Below, piece after piece: positions 10,439-22,240 of a DNA stretch of 64,000 nucleotides. Within the stretch, counting starts at the first letter, position 1, and each line of letters opens with the position of its first letter. A model generated the notes under the pieces. That model saw nothing but the letters and a program-made list of their open reading frames with translations, ran no database searches and was not told the DNA's origin. The stretch comes from Manis javanica (lineage: Eukaryota; Chordata; Mammalia; Pholidota; Manidae): NCBI RefSeq assembly GCF_040802235.1, contig NC_133157.1, positions 33,249,501 to 33,313,500 on the forward strand, in the 5' to 3' direction. A program made the translations under genes and the position numbers.

Positions 10439-13400
10439 TTATACTCCACAGATGAGTGAAATCATTTGGTATTTCTCTTTCTCTGCTTGGCTTGTTTCAC
10501 TGAGCATAATACCCTCCAGCTCCATCCTTGTTGCTGCAAATGGTAGGATTTGCCCTTTTCTTATGGCTGAGTAGTATTCCATTGTGTATATGTACCACAT
10601 TTTCTTTATCCATTCATCTATCGATGGACATTTAGGTTGCTTCCACTTCTTGGCTATTGTAAATAGTGCTGCGATAAACATAGGGGTGCATCTGTCTTTC
10701 TCAAACTTGATTGCTGCGTTCTTAGGGTAAACTCCTAGGAGTGCAACTCCTGGGTCAAATGGTAAGTCTATTTTGAGCATTTAGATGTACCTCCATAATG
10801 CTTTCCACAATGGTTGAACTAATTTACATTCCCATCAGCAGTGTAGGAGGGTTCCCCTTTCTCCACAGCCTCGACAACATTTGTTGTTGTTTGTCTTTTG
10901 GGTGGCAGCCAACCTTACTGGTGTGAAGTGATACCTCACTGTAGTTTTAATTTGCATTTCTCTGATAATTAGTGATGTGGAGCAGCATCTTTTCATGTGT
11001 CTGTTGGCCATCTGTATTTCTTTTTTGGAGAACTGTGTGTTCAGTTCCTCTGCCCATTTTTTAATTGGATTATTTGATTTTTGTTTGTTGAGATGGGTGA
11101 GCTCTTTATATATTTTGGATGTCAAGCCTTTCTCAGATCTGTCATTTACAAATATATTCTCCCATACTGTAGGGTTCCTTTTTTATCTATTGATGGTGTC
11201 TTTTGCTGTACAGAAGCTTTTCAGCTTAATATAGTCCCACTTGTTCATTTTTGCTGTTGTTTTCCTTGCCTGGGGAAATATGTTCAAGAAGAGGTCACTC
11301 ATGTTTATGTCTAAGAGGTTTTTGCCTATGTTTTTTTCCACAAGTTTAATGGTATCATGACTTACATTCAGGTCTTTGATCCATTTTGAGTTTACTTTTG
11401 TGTATGGGGTTAGACAATGGCCCAGTTTCATTCTCCTACATGTAGCTGTCCAGTTTGGCAGCACCATCTGTTGAAGAGACTGTCATTTCGCCATTGTATG
11501 TCCATGGCTCCTTTATCAAATATTAATTGACCATATATGTTTGGGTTAATGTCTGGAGTCTCTAGTCTGTTCCACTGGTCTGTGGCTCTGTTCTTGTGCC
11601 AGTACAAAACTGTCTTGATTACTATGGCTTTATAGTAGAGCTTGAAGTTGGGGAATGAGATTCCCCCTACTTTATTCTTCTTTCTCAGGATTGCTTTGGC
11701 TATTCGGGGTCTTTGGTGTTTCCATATGAATTTTTGAATTATTTGTTCCAGTTCATTGAAGAATGTTGCTGGTAATTTGAGAGGGATTGCATCAAATCTG
11801 TATATTGCTTTGGGCAGGATGGCCATTTTGACAATATTGATTCTTCATATCCACGAGCATGGGATGAGTTTCCATTTGTTAGTGTCCCCTTTAATTTCTC
11901 TTAAAAGTGACTTGTGGTTTTCAGAGTATAGGTCATTCACTTCTTTGGTTAGATTTATTCCTAGGTATTTTATTCTTTTTGATGCAATTGTGAGTGGAAT
12001 TGTTTTCCTGATTTCTCTTTCTATTGGTTCATTGTTAGTGTATAGGAAAGCTACAGATTTCTGTGTGTTAATTTTGTATCCTGCAACGTTGCTGTATTCC
12101 GATATCAGTTCTAGTAGTTTTGGGGTGGAGTCTTTAGGGTTTTTTATGTACAATATCATGTCGTCTGCAAATACTGACAGTTTAACTTCTTCTTTACCAA
12201 TCTGGATTCCTTGTATTTCTTTGTTTTGTCTGATTGCCGTGGCTAGGACCTCCAGTACAATGTTAAATAGCAGTGGGGAGAGTGGGCATCCCTGCCTAGT
12301 TCCCGATCTCGGAGGAAAAGCTTTCAGCTTCTCGCTGTTCAATATAATGTTGGCTGTGGGTTTATGATATATGGCCTTTATTATGTTGAGGTACTTGCCC
12401 TCTATTCCCATTTTGCTGAGAGTTTTTATCATGAATGGATGTTGAATTTTGTCAAATGCTTTTTAGCATCTGTGGAGATGATCATGTGGTTTCTGTCTTT
12501 CTTTTTGTTGATGTGGTGGATGATGTTGATGGATTTTCAAATGTTGTACCATCCTTGCATCCCTGGGATGAATCCCACTTGGTCATGGTGTATGATCCTT
12601 TTGATATACTGTTGAATTTTGTTTGCTAATATTTTATTGAGTATTTTTGCATCTACATTCATCAGGGATATTGGTCTGTAATTTTCTTTTTTGGTGGGGT
12701 CTTTGCCTGGTTTTGGTATTAGGGTGATGTTGGCTTCATAGAATGAGTTTGGGAGTATTCCCTCCTCTTCTATTTTTTGGAGAACTTTAAGGAGAATGGG
12801 TATTATGTCATCTCTGTGTGTCTGATAAAATTCCGAGGTAAATCCGTCTGGCCCCAGGGGTTTTGTTCTTGGGTAGTTTTTTGATTACCGTTTCAATTTC
12901 TTTGCTTGTAATTGATTTGTTTAACTTTTGTGTTTCTTCCTTGGTCAGTCTTGGAAGGTTGTATTTTTCTAGGAAGTTGTCCATTTCTTCTAGGTTTTCC
13001 AGCTTGTTGGCATATAGGTTTTCATAGTAGTCTTTAATAATTCTTTGTATTTCTGTGGAGTCTGTCGTGATTTTTCCGTTCTCATTTCTGATTCTGTTGA
13101 TTTGTGCTGATTCTCTTTTTCTCTTAATAAGTTTGGCTAGAGGCTTATCTATTTTATTTTCTCAAAGAACCAGCTCTTGGTTTCATTGATTTTTGCTATT
13201 GTTTTATTATTCTCAATTTTGTTTATTTCTTCTCTGATCTTTATTATGTCCCTCCTTCTGCTGACTTTAGGCCTCATTTGTTCTTCTTTTTCCAGTTTCG
13301 ATAATTGTGACATTAGACTATTCATTTGGGTTCATTCTTCCTTCTTCAAGTGTGCCTGGATCACTATATACTTTCCTCTTAAGACTGCTTTCGCTGTGTC

Positions 13401-14262
13401 CCACAGAAGTTGGGGCTTTGTGTTGTTGTTGTCATTTGTTTCTATATATTCCTTGATCTCTATTTTAATTTGTTCATTGATCCATTGATTATTTAGTAGC
13501 ATGTTGTTAAGCCTCCATGTGTTTATGAGCCTTTTTGTTTTCTTTGTAGAATTTATTTCTAGTTTTATACCTTTGTGGTCTGAAAAATTGGTTGGTAGAA
13601 TTTCAGTATTTTGGATTTTGCTGAGGCTCTTTTTGTGGGCTAGTATGTGGTCTATTCTGGAGAATGTTCCAGGTGTAGTTGAGAAGAATGTACATCCTGT
13701 TGCTTTTGGATGTAGATTTCTATAGATGTCTATTAGGTCCATCTGCTCTACTGTGTTGTTCAGTGCTTCCGTGTCCTTACTTATTTTCTGCCCGGTGGAT
13801 CTATCTTTAGGGGTGAGTGGTGTGTTGAAGTCTCCTAAAATGAATGCATTGCAGTCTATTTCCCCCTTTAGTTCTGTTAGTATTTGTTTCACATATGCTG
13901 GTGCTCCTGTGTTGGGTGCATATATATTTAGAATGGTTATATCCTCTTGTTGGACTGAGCCCTTTATCATTATGTAGTGTCCTTCTTTATCTCTTGTTAC
14001 TTTCTTTGTTTTGAAGTCTATTTTGTCTGATATTAGTACTGCAACCCCTGCTTTCTTCTCACTGTTGTTTGCCTGAAATATGTTTTTCCATCCCTTGACT
14101 TTTAGTCTGTACATGTCTTTGGGTTTGAGGTGAGTTTCTTGTAAGCAGCATATAGATGGGTCTTGCTTTTTTTATCCATTCTATTACTCTGTGTCTTTTG
14201 ATAGGTGCATTCAGGCCATTTACATTTAGGGTGACTATTGAAAGATATGTACTTATTGCCAT
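10439..14262 (-). pseudogene. L1 copy 2 ORF2 (endonuclease/reverse transcriptase), degenerate
   Basis: ORF2p combines an apurinic-like endonuclease and a reverse transcriptase that together drive target-primed reverse transcription. The frame begins MAISTYLSIVTLNVNGLNAP at 14262. The endonuclease part continues in the 13332-14114 frame, with a catalytic-type HILGDFN-like stretch (AFILGDFNTP) and SDHKGIKLE. The RT motif FADDMILY is in the 11845-12432 frame, and the C-terminal [11 protein letters not shown] is near 10,600. At least five frame shifts or stops separate these pieces, and the long stretch 12432-13332 has no long open frame. Confidence 0.88.
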
Positions 14263-14457
14263 TGCAGGCTTTAAATTCGTGGTTACCAAAGGCTCAAGGT
14301 TAGCCTCTTTAGTATCTTACCGCCTAACTTAGCTTGCTTATTGAGCTGTTATATACACTGTCTGGAGATTCTTTTTTTCTCTCCCTTCTTATTCCTCCTC
14401 CTCCATTCTTCATATGTTGGGTGTTTTGTTCTGTGCTCTTTCTAGGAGTGCTCCCAT

Positions 14458-15312
14458 CTAGAGCAGTCCCTCTAAGATGTCCTGTAGAGGTCGTTTGTGG
14501 GAAGCAAATTCCCTCAGCTTTTGCATGTCTGGGAATTGTTTAATCCCACCATCATATTTAAATGATAGTCGTGCTGGATACAGTATCCTTGGTTCAAGGC
14601 CCTTCTGTTTCATTGCATTAAATATATCATGCCATTCTCTTCTGGCCTGTAGGGGTTCTGTCGAGAAGTCTGATGTTAGCCTGATGGGTTTTCCTTTATA
14701 GGTGACCTTTTTCTCTCTAGCTGCCTTTAAAACTCTTTCCTTGTCCTTGATCTTTGCCATTTTAACTATTATGTGTCTTGGTGTTGTCCTGCTTGGATCC
14801 TTTCTGTTGGGGGTTCTGTGTATTTCTGTGGTCTGTTCGATTATTTCCTCCCCCAGTTTGGGGAAATTTTCAGCAATTATTTCTTCCAAGACACTTTCCA
14901 TCCGTTTTTCTCTCTCTTCTTCTTCTGGTACCCTTATAATATAGATATTGTTCCTTTTGGATTTATCACAGAGTTCTCTTAATTTTGTTTCATTCCTGGA
15001 GATCCTTTTATCTCTCTCTATGTCAGCTTCTATGCGTTCCTGTTCTCTGGTTTCAGTTCCATCAATGGCCTCTTGCATCTTATCCATTCTGCTTATAAAT
15101 CCTTCCAGAGTTTGTTTCATTTCTGTAATCTCCTTTCTGGCATCTGTGATCTCCCTCCGGACTTCGTCCCATTTCTCTTGCATATGTCTCTGCATCTCTG
15201 TCAGCATGTTTATGATTTTTATTTTGAATTCTTTGTCAGGAAGACTGGTTAGGTCTGTCTCCTTCTCTGGTGTCTCTGTGATCTTGGTTTGCCTGTAATT
15301 TTGTCTTTTCCT
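14458..15312 (-). pseudogene. L1 copy 2 ORF1 (RNA-binding chaperone), start codon lost
   Basis: ORF1p forms coiled-coil trimers that coat L1 RNA. The frame is open for 284 codons from 15312 to the stop at 14458: coiled coil, then the RRM-like stretch (KRNNIYIIRVPEEE) and the C-terminal domain (RREWHDIFNAMKQKGLEPRI). The codon that aligns with the start ATG of L1 copy 3 (62546) is AGG here (15310-15312). The next in-frame Met is at 15207, which would remove 35 residues. Confidence 0.85.
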
Positions 15313-15649
15313 GGTGATAGGAATAGTTTGCAGAGCTGGGACTAGTGACGGCTGGAAGAACTTCCCTTCTTGTTGGTTTGTGGCCTTCCTCTCCTGGGAG
15401 AATAGCGATCTCTAGTGGCTTGTGCTGGGTAGCTGTGCACAGACAGGGCTTCTGCTTCCTTCCCGGCTGCTATTGAGTGTATCTCTGCTGTTGCCATGGG
15501 GGTGGCCTGGCTCGGGCTGCTGCTCCAAAGTGGTGGAGTTGCATTGGAGGGGGAGCGACAGGGAGGCTATTTATCTCTGTAAGGGGCCTCCATGCTCCCT
15601 GCTGCCCAGGGGATTAGAGTGCCCAGAGATCCTGGGATTCCCTACCTCT

Positions 15650-16160
15650 GGACTAAGAGTCCCGCCCTGCCCCTTTAAAACTTCCAAAAAGCACCCGCCA
15701 AAACAAAACAATGACAACAGAAAAAATTTTAAAAAATAAAAATAAAAATGGCCGCTCGTTTTTCTTTATTCTCTGGTGCCAGCCTCGGGCACCCGCTCAC
15801 CAGACTTGCTCCCTTGTTTCCCTAGTATTGGGGTCCCTATCCCTTTAAGACTTCCAAAAAGCACTCACCAAAACAAAACAACAAAAAAAAAAGAAAGAAA
15901 AAAAGAGAAAAAAGTGGCCGCTTGCGTTTCTTTTGTTCTGTGGCACCAGTCTCCGATACCCGCTCGCCAGTCTTGCTGCCCTGTTTCCCTAGTAATGGGG
16001 TCCCTGTCCCTTTAAGACTTCCAAAAAGCACTCACCGCCACAAAACAACAACAACAACCAAAAAAAAAAAAAAGTTGGCCGCTTGCTTTTCTTTTGTCCT
16101 CTGGCGCCGGCCTCCGGTACCCGCTCACCGTTCTTGCTGCCCTGTTTCCCTAGTATCCAG
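15650..16160 (-). repeat. Tandem 5' UTR monomers of L1 copy 2
   Basis: Three tandem units of about 167-170 bp share 'tttaagacttccaaaaagcac' (starting at 15674, 15844 and 16011), an A-rich tract, 'gtggccgcttgc...', and 'ctgccctgtttccctagta'. They lie in the L1 5' UTR on the antisense strand. Tandem promoter monomers are known for rodent L1 families; here the count is three plus a partial end. Confidence 0.8.
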
Positions 16161-16497
16161 GGCCCTGCACATGCACTGTGTCTGTGCTCTGGTCCGGATG
16201 GCTGGTGCTGGGTGTTCAGCAGTCCTGGGCTCCTTCTCCCTCCCGCTCAGACCTCTCTCCTCCCGCCAGGAGCTGGGCAGAGGGGCGCTCGGGACCCGCG
16301 GGGCTGGGGCTTGTATCTTACCCCCTTTGCAAGGTGCTGGGTTCTCGCAGTTGTGGATGTGGTCTGGATGTTGTCCTGTGTCCTCTGGTCTCTATTTTAG
16401 GAAGAGTTGTCTGTGTTATATTTTCATAGATATATGTGGTTTTGGGAGGAAATTTCCGCTGCTCTACTAACGCTGCCATCCTGGCTCCGCCCTGCCC

Positions 16498-16513
16498 TAC
16501 TGAGTCTCTTTTT
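16498..16513. repeat. Right target-site duplication of the composite insertion
   Basis: An exact 16-base repeat of 5644-5659, directly abutting the 5' terminus of L1 copy 2 at 16497. Confidence 0.85.
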
Positions 16514-18914
16514 GTGGCCTAGTATATGATCTATTCTTGAAAATGTTCCATGTGCACTTGAGAAGAATTATATCCTGCTGCTATTGGTTGTAGAGTTCTG
16601 TAGATTTCTGTTAGGTCCATCTCTTCTAATGTGTTGTTCAGTGCCTCTGTGTCCTTACTTATTTTCTGTCTGGTTGATCTGTCCTTCAGTGTGAGTGGAG
16701 TGTTGAAGTCTCCTAGAATGAATGCATTGCATTCTATTTCCCCTTTTAATTCAGTTAGTATTTGTTTCACATACGTAGGTGCTCCTGTGTTGGGAGCATA
16801 GGTATTTATAATGGTTATATTTTCTTGTTGGATTGACCTCTTTATCATTATGTAATGTCCTTCTTTGTCTCTTGTGACTTTCTTTGTTTTGAAGTCTATT
16901 TTGTCTGATGCAAGTACTGCAACTCCTGCTTTTTTCTGTCTATTAGTTGCATGAAATATCTTTTTCCATCCCTTCACTTTAGGTGTGTATGTCTTTGGGT
17001 TTAAAGTGAGTCTCTTGTAGGTAGCATATAGATGGGTCTTGTTTTTTTATCCATTCAGGGGCTCTATGTCTTTTGATTTGTGCATTCAGTCCATTTACAT
17101 TTAGGGTGATTATCGATAGGTATGTACTTATTACCATTGCAGACTTTAGATTTGTGGTTACCAAAGGTTCAAGCATAACTTTCTCACTATCCAGAAGTCT
17201 AACTTAACTCACTTAATATGCTATTACGGACACAATGTAAGGGTTCTTTTCTTTTTCTCCTCCTTTTTCTTCCTCCTCCATTCTTTATATATTAGGTATC
17301 ATTCTGTACTGTTTGTCTATCCTGTGATTGACTTTGGGGATAGTTAATTTAATTTTGCATTTGTTAGTAATTAACTGTTCTACTTTCTTTGCTGTGGTTT
17401 TATTACCTCTGCTGATAGCTATTAAAACTTAGGAACACTTACATCTATAGCAGTCCCTCTAAAATAAACTGCAGAGATGGTTTGTGGGAGTAAATTCTCT
17501 CAGCTTTTGCTTATCTGGAAATTGTTTAATCCCTCCTTCAAATTTAAATGATAATCTTGCTGGATAAAGTAATCTTGGTTTCAGGCCCTTCTGCTTCATG
17601 GCATTAAATACATCATGCCACTCCCTTCTGGCCTGTAAGGTTTCTGCTGAGAAGTCTGATGTTAGCCTGATGGGCTTTCCTTTGTATGTGATCCTATTTC
17701 TCTCTCTGGCTGCTTTTAACAGTCTGTCCTTATCCTTGATCTTTGCCATTTTAATTACTGTATGTCTTGGTGTTGTCTTACTTGGGTCCCTTGTGCTGGG
17801 AGATCAGTGGATCTCCATGGCCTGAGAGACTATTTCCTTCTCCAGATTGGGGAAGTTTTCAGCAATTACCTCCTCAAAGACACTTTCTATCCCTTTCTCT
17901 CTCTTCTTCTTCTTCTTGTATCCCTATTAATGCGAATATTGTTCTGTTTGGATTGGTCACACAGGTCTCTCAATATTCTTTCCTTCTTAGAGATCCTTTT
18001 TTCTCTCTTTGCCTCAGCTTCTTTGTATTCCTCTTCTCTAGTTTCTACTTCATTTATCATCTCCACCATATCCAATCTGCTTTTAATTCCCTCCATTGTG
18101 CTCTTCAATGATTGGATCTCCTACCAGAATTCATTCCTGAGTTCTTTTTGTACCTTCATTAGCATGTTCACGATTTTTATTTTGAACTCCCTTTCAGGAA
18201 GATTCATGAGGTCCATGTCATCTTTCTCAGGAGTTATATTAATTTTACTCTGTACCAGGTTCCTTTGGCATTTCATGTTTGTGTATGGCGCCCTCTAGTG
18301 TCCAGAGGCTCTACTCTCTGGAGCTGCTCAGCCCCTGAAGCAATATCGGGGGTTGCAGGGGAGTGGGATTTGTGCCTGGGGGAAGAAAGAGCTGTTTCCT
18401 GCTTCCCGGCTGCTATGCTTGTCTCCACTGCCTGAACCAGTGGGCTGAGCACACAGGTATTAGCTTTTGTCCCAGAGCAGCTGGATATGGATCCCTGCTT
18501 TCCACAAGCAGCTGGAATCTCAGTCTCTCCAGGAATTCTGCCCGTCTTAGTTTTCCAACCCCATAATCACAAGAGTACCATGAAAGCACCATGAAATGTA
18601 GGTTTGTGCTCCCAGAGCAGATCTCCTGAGTTAGGTATTCAGCAGTCACAGGCCTCCACTCCCTCCCTGCTCAGTTTCTCTTCCTCCCACCAGTGAGCTG
18701 GGGTAGGGGAAGGGCTTGGGTCCCGCCACGCCACAGCTTTGGTACATTACCCTGTTCCATGAGGTCTGCTCTTTTCTCCAGGTGTATGCAGTCTGGTGCA
18801 GTCCTCTTTCCTGTTGTTCTCTCAGGATTAGTTGTATTAATTATATTTTCATATTATATGCGGTTTTAGGAGGAAGCCTCTGTCTCACCTCTCATGCTGC
18901 CATCTTTAATCCTT
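16498..18914 (-). mobile_element. L1 copy 1, 5' half
   Basis: The interrupted L1 resumes after the right target-site duplication. Remains of the ORF2 endonuclease region are at 16531-17176 (MAKIKDK-type ORF1 sequence follows at 17459-17749). ORF1 coiled-coil remnants are at 17887-18108, and the GC-richer 5' UTR runs to about 18914, ending 'ggattaaagatggcagc' on the minus strand. Many stops and frameshifts make it older than copy 2. Confidence 0.88.
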
Positions 18915-20103
18915 TTGGTTGTGGGTGAAAGTCTTTTTTATGTCCATGACCCACAACTTATGGCTGCAACAGATACTGAATAGAAGCCCTCTACTTGACC
19001 CCCAAGTTATGGCCAATGGCTAAAATTTTATGGTCTATAAAACTCATAAACATTCACCAATGTTATTAACTTTTTAAATAAGTAAAACTCAATTTTAAAA
19101 GGTTAGATATTCCAAGGTACCTAACAAACAGTTCCATAAGAAAAAGAAAAAAAACACAAGCTCTGCAATGAGAGTTTGTGCTGGCACAAGGTAATCAGAT
19201 TTCACAGTTCAGGCAATTCAAAATTAATACATTGTGATTTCAAAACTGATTAAGAACCCTTCACTGACAATGTAGAAAATGTAGAGAAATGAGAACAAAA
19301 ACATTTTTGTAGGTTTGCATATACCTCTATCAATTAGATAATCAGAATGGTTCTTGAAAAGTTAAGCCAGACACTTAAGGCAGTGGTGGTTGTAATACAC
19401 AGAACAAACCATTAAGTAATGTCAGCTTTTTTTCTTATGATTCTACTTAAAATGTGAGTGACCACTTATTTCAAATAATTTTTACTAAAACCTAAAATAA
19501 GAATAAATTACATAAGGACTAAATTCTATTGAGATGACTATGATTTTACAACCCTTCAATAAAAAAAATCACTGGAGGTTAATGAACTGAGAAAGCATTA
19601 AAGATAGAACAACTTTAACTGTGTCTGCTCCTATTTACCTACTGCCACTGAAAGCCTTTAAATACAACCACGTTAACAAGGAATTGATTTCAAATCACAG
19701 TCTATATAGACCAAGTTCTATGTAGCACTATCTTTGAAAGCTGAAAATATTTTCAATTCAAGAAACTCACAGGTATTAGTTTATCTGAAATGTCTAAAGC
19801 ATCCTCTGAACTCTTTTGCTTATGCTCTTTTTAGGTCACAACAAAAGTAAACAACTGATAAATGTTTCTTGAAATTGGCAGTGATCTCCCCTAGGCCCAG
19901 GTATCACATGTCCCTGTATACCCCCAGCACTTAGGATCTATCTCTTCAAGCAGGAAGGCAGCAAATTTACTTTCTTCTCTATCTATTAACTAGACATTTA
20001 AAAAAATTTACTTCCTACCTGATGTCTTATAATGCATCATGACTGAAATGTAAACACTGGCCTTTCTATTCAGACTTTTATACTTTGGTAACAGTGGACT
20101 TAC
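18915..20103. other. Intergenic AT-rich DNA
   Basis: Unique-looking AT-rich sequence after the L1 nest. I found no coding exon, RNA gene or confident repeat. If the minus-strand exon pair further right belongs to a gene, its 3' exons would be expected in or left of this stretch, but I could not find them. Confidence 0.4.
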
Positions 20104-20371
20104 CCCTGATGTCTTTGGCATCATTGCTTCTTCCCATCAAATAGAATTCTTTGTTGGGAACAAGATCAACAAAATGGGCAAGGTGGTCGAACATGGCAAA
20201 AAAAGCTGAAATGGCAGCTATATCCCAGGTGTCTTCTCAGTTGAAGCCATGTACCTCAAGCACTTCTGAAATGGTTATCTTTTCTGTCATCAGCTCAGGA
20301 AATAAGAAGTGCAAACTCCAGAACTGCCTTTTGCCAAACAGGGAGTTCAGACCTCCTCCAGTTAACACAAC
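20104..20371 (-). pseudogene. Exon-like segment B of an unassigned gene, with an in-frame stop
   Basis: On the minus strand the acceptor tgttttcttgcag| precedes 268 bases that read VVLTGGGLNSLFGKRQ..., ending at the donor G|GTAAGTCC (20103/20104). The frame is open and protein-like (FLFPELMTEKITISEVLEV, then MFDHLAHFVDLVPNKEF) except for one TGA between the two blocks, where the context suggests a former tryptophan codon. A T-run nearby looks like slippage. The start phase fits exon-like segment A. I do not recognise the protein. It could be a unitary pseudogene, a relic of a duplicated gene, or a gene with one sequencing error. Confidence 0.5.
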
Positions 20372-20879
20372 CTGCAAGAAAACACATAGTCAGAAGCAGA
20401 ATTTCTATTCATCACTATACAGCCAATAACACACAAGACCTAACAAAGGAGGCATTAATGGGAAAAAAAGAAAAACAAGGTTAGAGTAAAGAGGCAAAAG
20501 GCCAAAATCAATGTTCCAGATGGTTGAGTATCTTGGTCAAGTTCAGTTGAATCCAAACCTGGAACTCTGGCTCAGCACCACCTCTGGCAAGAAGACTTCT
20601 TTGCTTACTCCAACTACAAGCACTGCTAAACAGCTATGGCATCAAAAACCTCAGAACAAAGGTACAGAAACTCTAAGTACATAAGGGCTCTAAATCCCAA
20701 CCTTTTCATATGAAAAAAAAATGAAGCTCAGATAATGATATTCCTTTGTCCCCAATTAATCCCAAACAAGACATAGTATTTGCAAAATAGGTGATACTTA
20801 GCAATTACTATGTGCTAAGTATGTGATCAATGCTTCATATTCATTATCTTATTTAGTTCTTATAAAAATTCTAGGAAGT

Positions 20880-21065
20880 AGTATTTTTTAAATTGTTTTT
20901 AATTTTTTATTTTTTGGAAGTAGTATTTTTATTATCACCCTCATTTTATTGGCAAAGAAACAGAAGCACAGAGAGGTGAAGTGACTTCCCCAAGGTCACA
21001 CAGCTAGAGTGGCAGAGCTGGAATCTGAGTCCAAGTGTATTGGATTCCAGAGACTATACTAATAT
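20880..21065 (-). repeat. MIR element
   Basis: The sequence 'aaagaaacagaagcacagagaggtgaagtgacttccccaaggtcacacagctag' is the conserved MIR core in reverse orientation. It is preceded by MIR-like 'tatgtgctaagtatg...ttatttagttcttataaaaattctaggaagtagtattttt'. Ancient and immobile. Confidence 0.8.
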
Positions 21066-22110
21066 TCATTGTCCTTGCTGAAGCACAATACTGGAAACCA
21101 CTAAATGTCTAAAAATAGAAGAGTAGTTCAGCAAACCCTGGTGTAAGAGCATACCCTATGGTCACTTAGGAGGCAATGCCTGAGAAACTAATCTGGGAGC
21201 AAAGGTCTGGCAGTTAGGCAGGAGGCTCTCAGCTGGGAAAAGGGGATGCTATACCTATCTTGAAGTTACCTTCAGGCTGGCAACAGAGGCCCTCAGGGAA
21301 CAGTTTGCAAAGTCTCCACTTGGATGATATCAGGGGCGAAAGTTGTCAGGTGGGAAGACATAACTTTCAACCTCAGGAATAAATACAGAGAACAGATGTT
21401 TCTGTTCACTGGCCCAGAGCGTCAAGATTCCATTGCAGGGATCAGTAGGACTTTGTGAGTGTGGTGACAAACCCATGTTCATTGTGTCCATTTCTCTGGG
21501 AAAAAATTAGCGTGACCTCTGACACTCAAAAGGCCTGACTTTGGATGAAGCCAGGAGAGGGTAAGCTTTTGGCTGGGGGATGGAGATCCATTTCACAACC
21601 AGTGTTGATGCGAAAGAGTGAATTGAGCAGTTCCAATATGAGAGGCAGAGAGGCCCAGACTTGGGGCTAAGAGCAATAATTTGGGCCCATTAGGAATAAT
21701 TAGTGGACTTAATTCATATTGTAAAAAGCAAACAGTATGATGTAGCAGAAAGAGTGAGAGCTTTGAAAATAGACTCTGCCACATTGTAGTTGCATGTCCC
21801 ATGGAAAGCTGCAGCTCTGAACCTCAAAGGTAAAATGGTTATAATAAGGCTCAATTTAAAGGGTGAGCTGTGTGCATTCAAGAGAATGTCTGCCAAGTAT
21901 CCAGTACCAGGTCTGGTACAAAGCTGGGGCTCAGCTAAGCCCTACTTCCAAACAGCACATACACACAGAAGCAGATGGGCAGTGATGCAGACTGGAACTC
22001 AAGCAATGAGAAAAGCTGGAAATACGTGCTCTCTCCACCATTCTGTAGCATGGGCTCCGCTTCCTTCAGGTATGAAGAGGCCCGGAAGCACAGCAGAGGC
22101 AGGCACTAAC

Positions 22111-22240
22111 CTGGTCAGAGAGCAACAGGTTCTTTGAGTAGACCCTGTATCGGTCACTGTGTCCAACCACACTGTTTGGACATCTGTTGGCCACGCTGCT
22201 CACCCCAATGATGAGTTCCTTGACAGCTCTGCTGAGGCAC
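22111..22240 (-). pseudogene. Exon-like segment A of an unassigned gene
   Basis: On the minus strand a strong acceptor (ctccctttcttccccag|) is followed by 130 bases open throughout: one base completing a split codon, then 43 codons beginning CLSRAVKELIIGVSSVANR and ending NLLLSDQ. They end at the donor CAG|GTTAGT (22110/22111). It ends on a codon boundary and segment B begins on one, so the two join without a frame break. No homology recognised. It lies in divergent orientation to EXOSC3. Confidence 0.5.

Larger units (their letters stand above)
10102..16497 (-). mobile_element. L1 copy 2, near full length, younger subfamily
   Basis: A roughly 6.4-kb antisense L1. Reading 5' to 3' on the minus strand: 5' terminus at 16497 ('gggcagggcggagccaggatggcagcg'), GC-rich 5' UTR with three tandem monomers (about 15650-16160), ORF1 (to 14458), short inter-ORF spacer, ORF2 (from 14262), 3' UTR and poly(A). 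The order and both termini show it inserted as a full-length unit. ORF2 is now fragmented and ORF1 has lost its start ATG, so it is inactive. Confidence 0.92.

Noticed and set aside
15650-16160. CRISPR-like regular repeats
   Set aside because: The spacing is regular, but the units are about 168 bp with no short spacers, and lie inside an L1 5' UTR in a mammalian genome.
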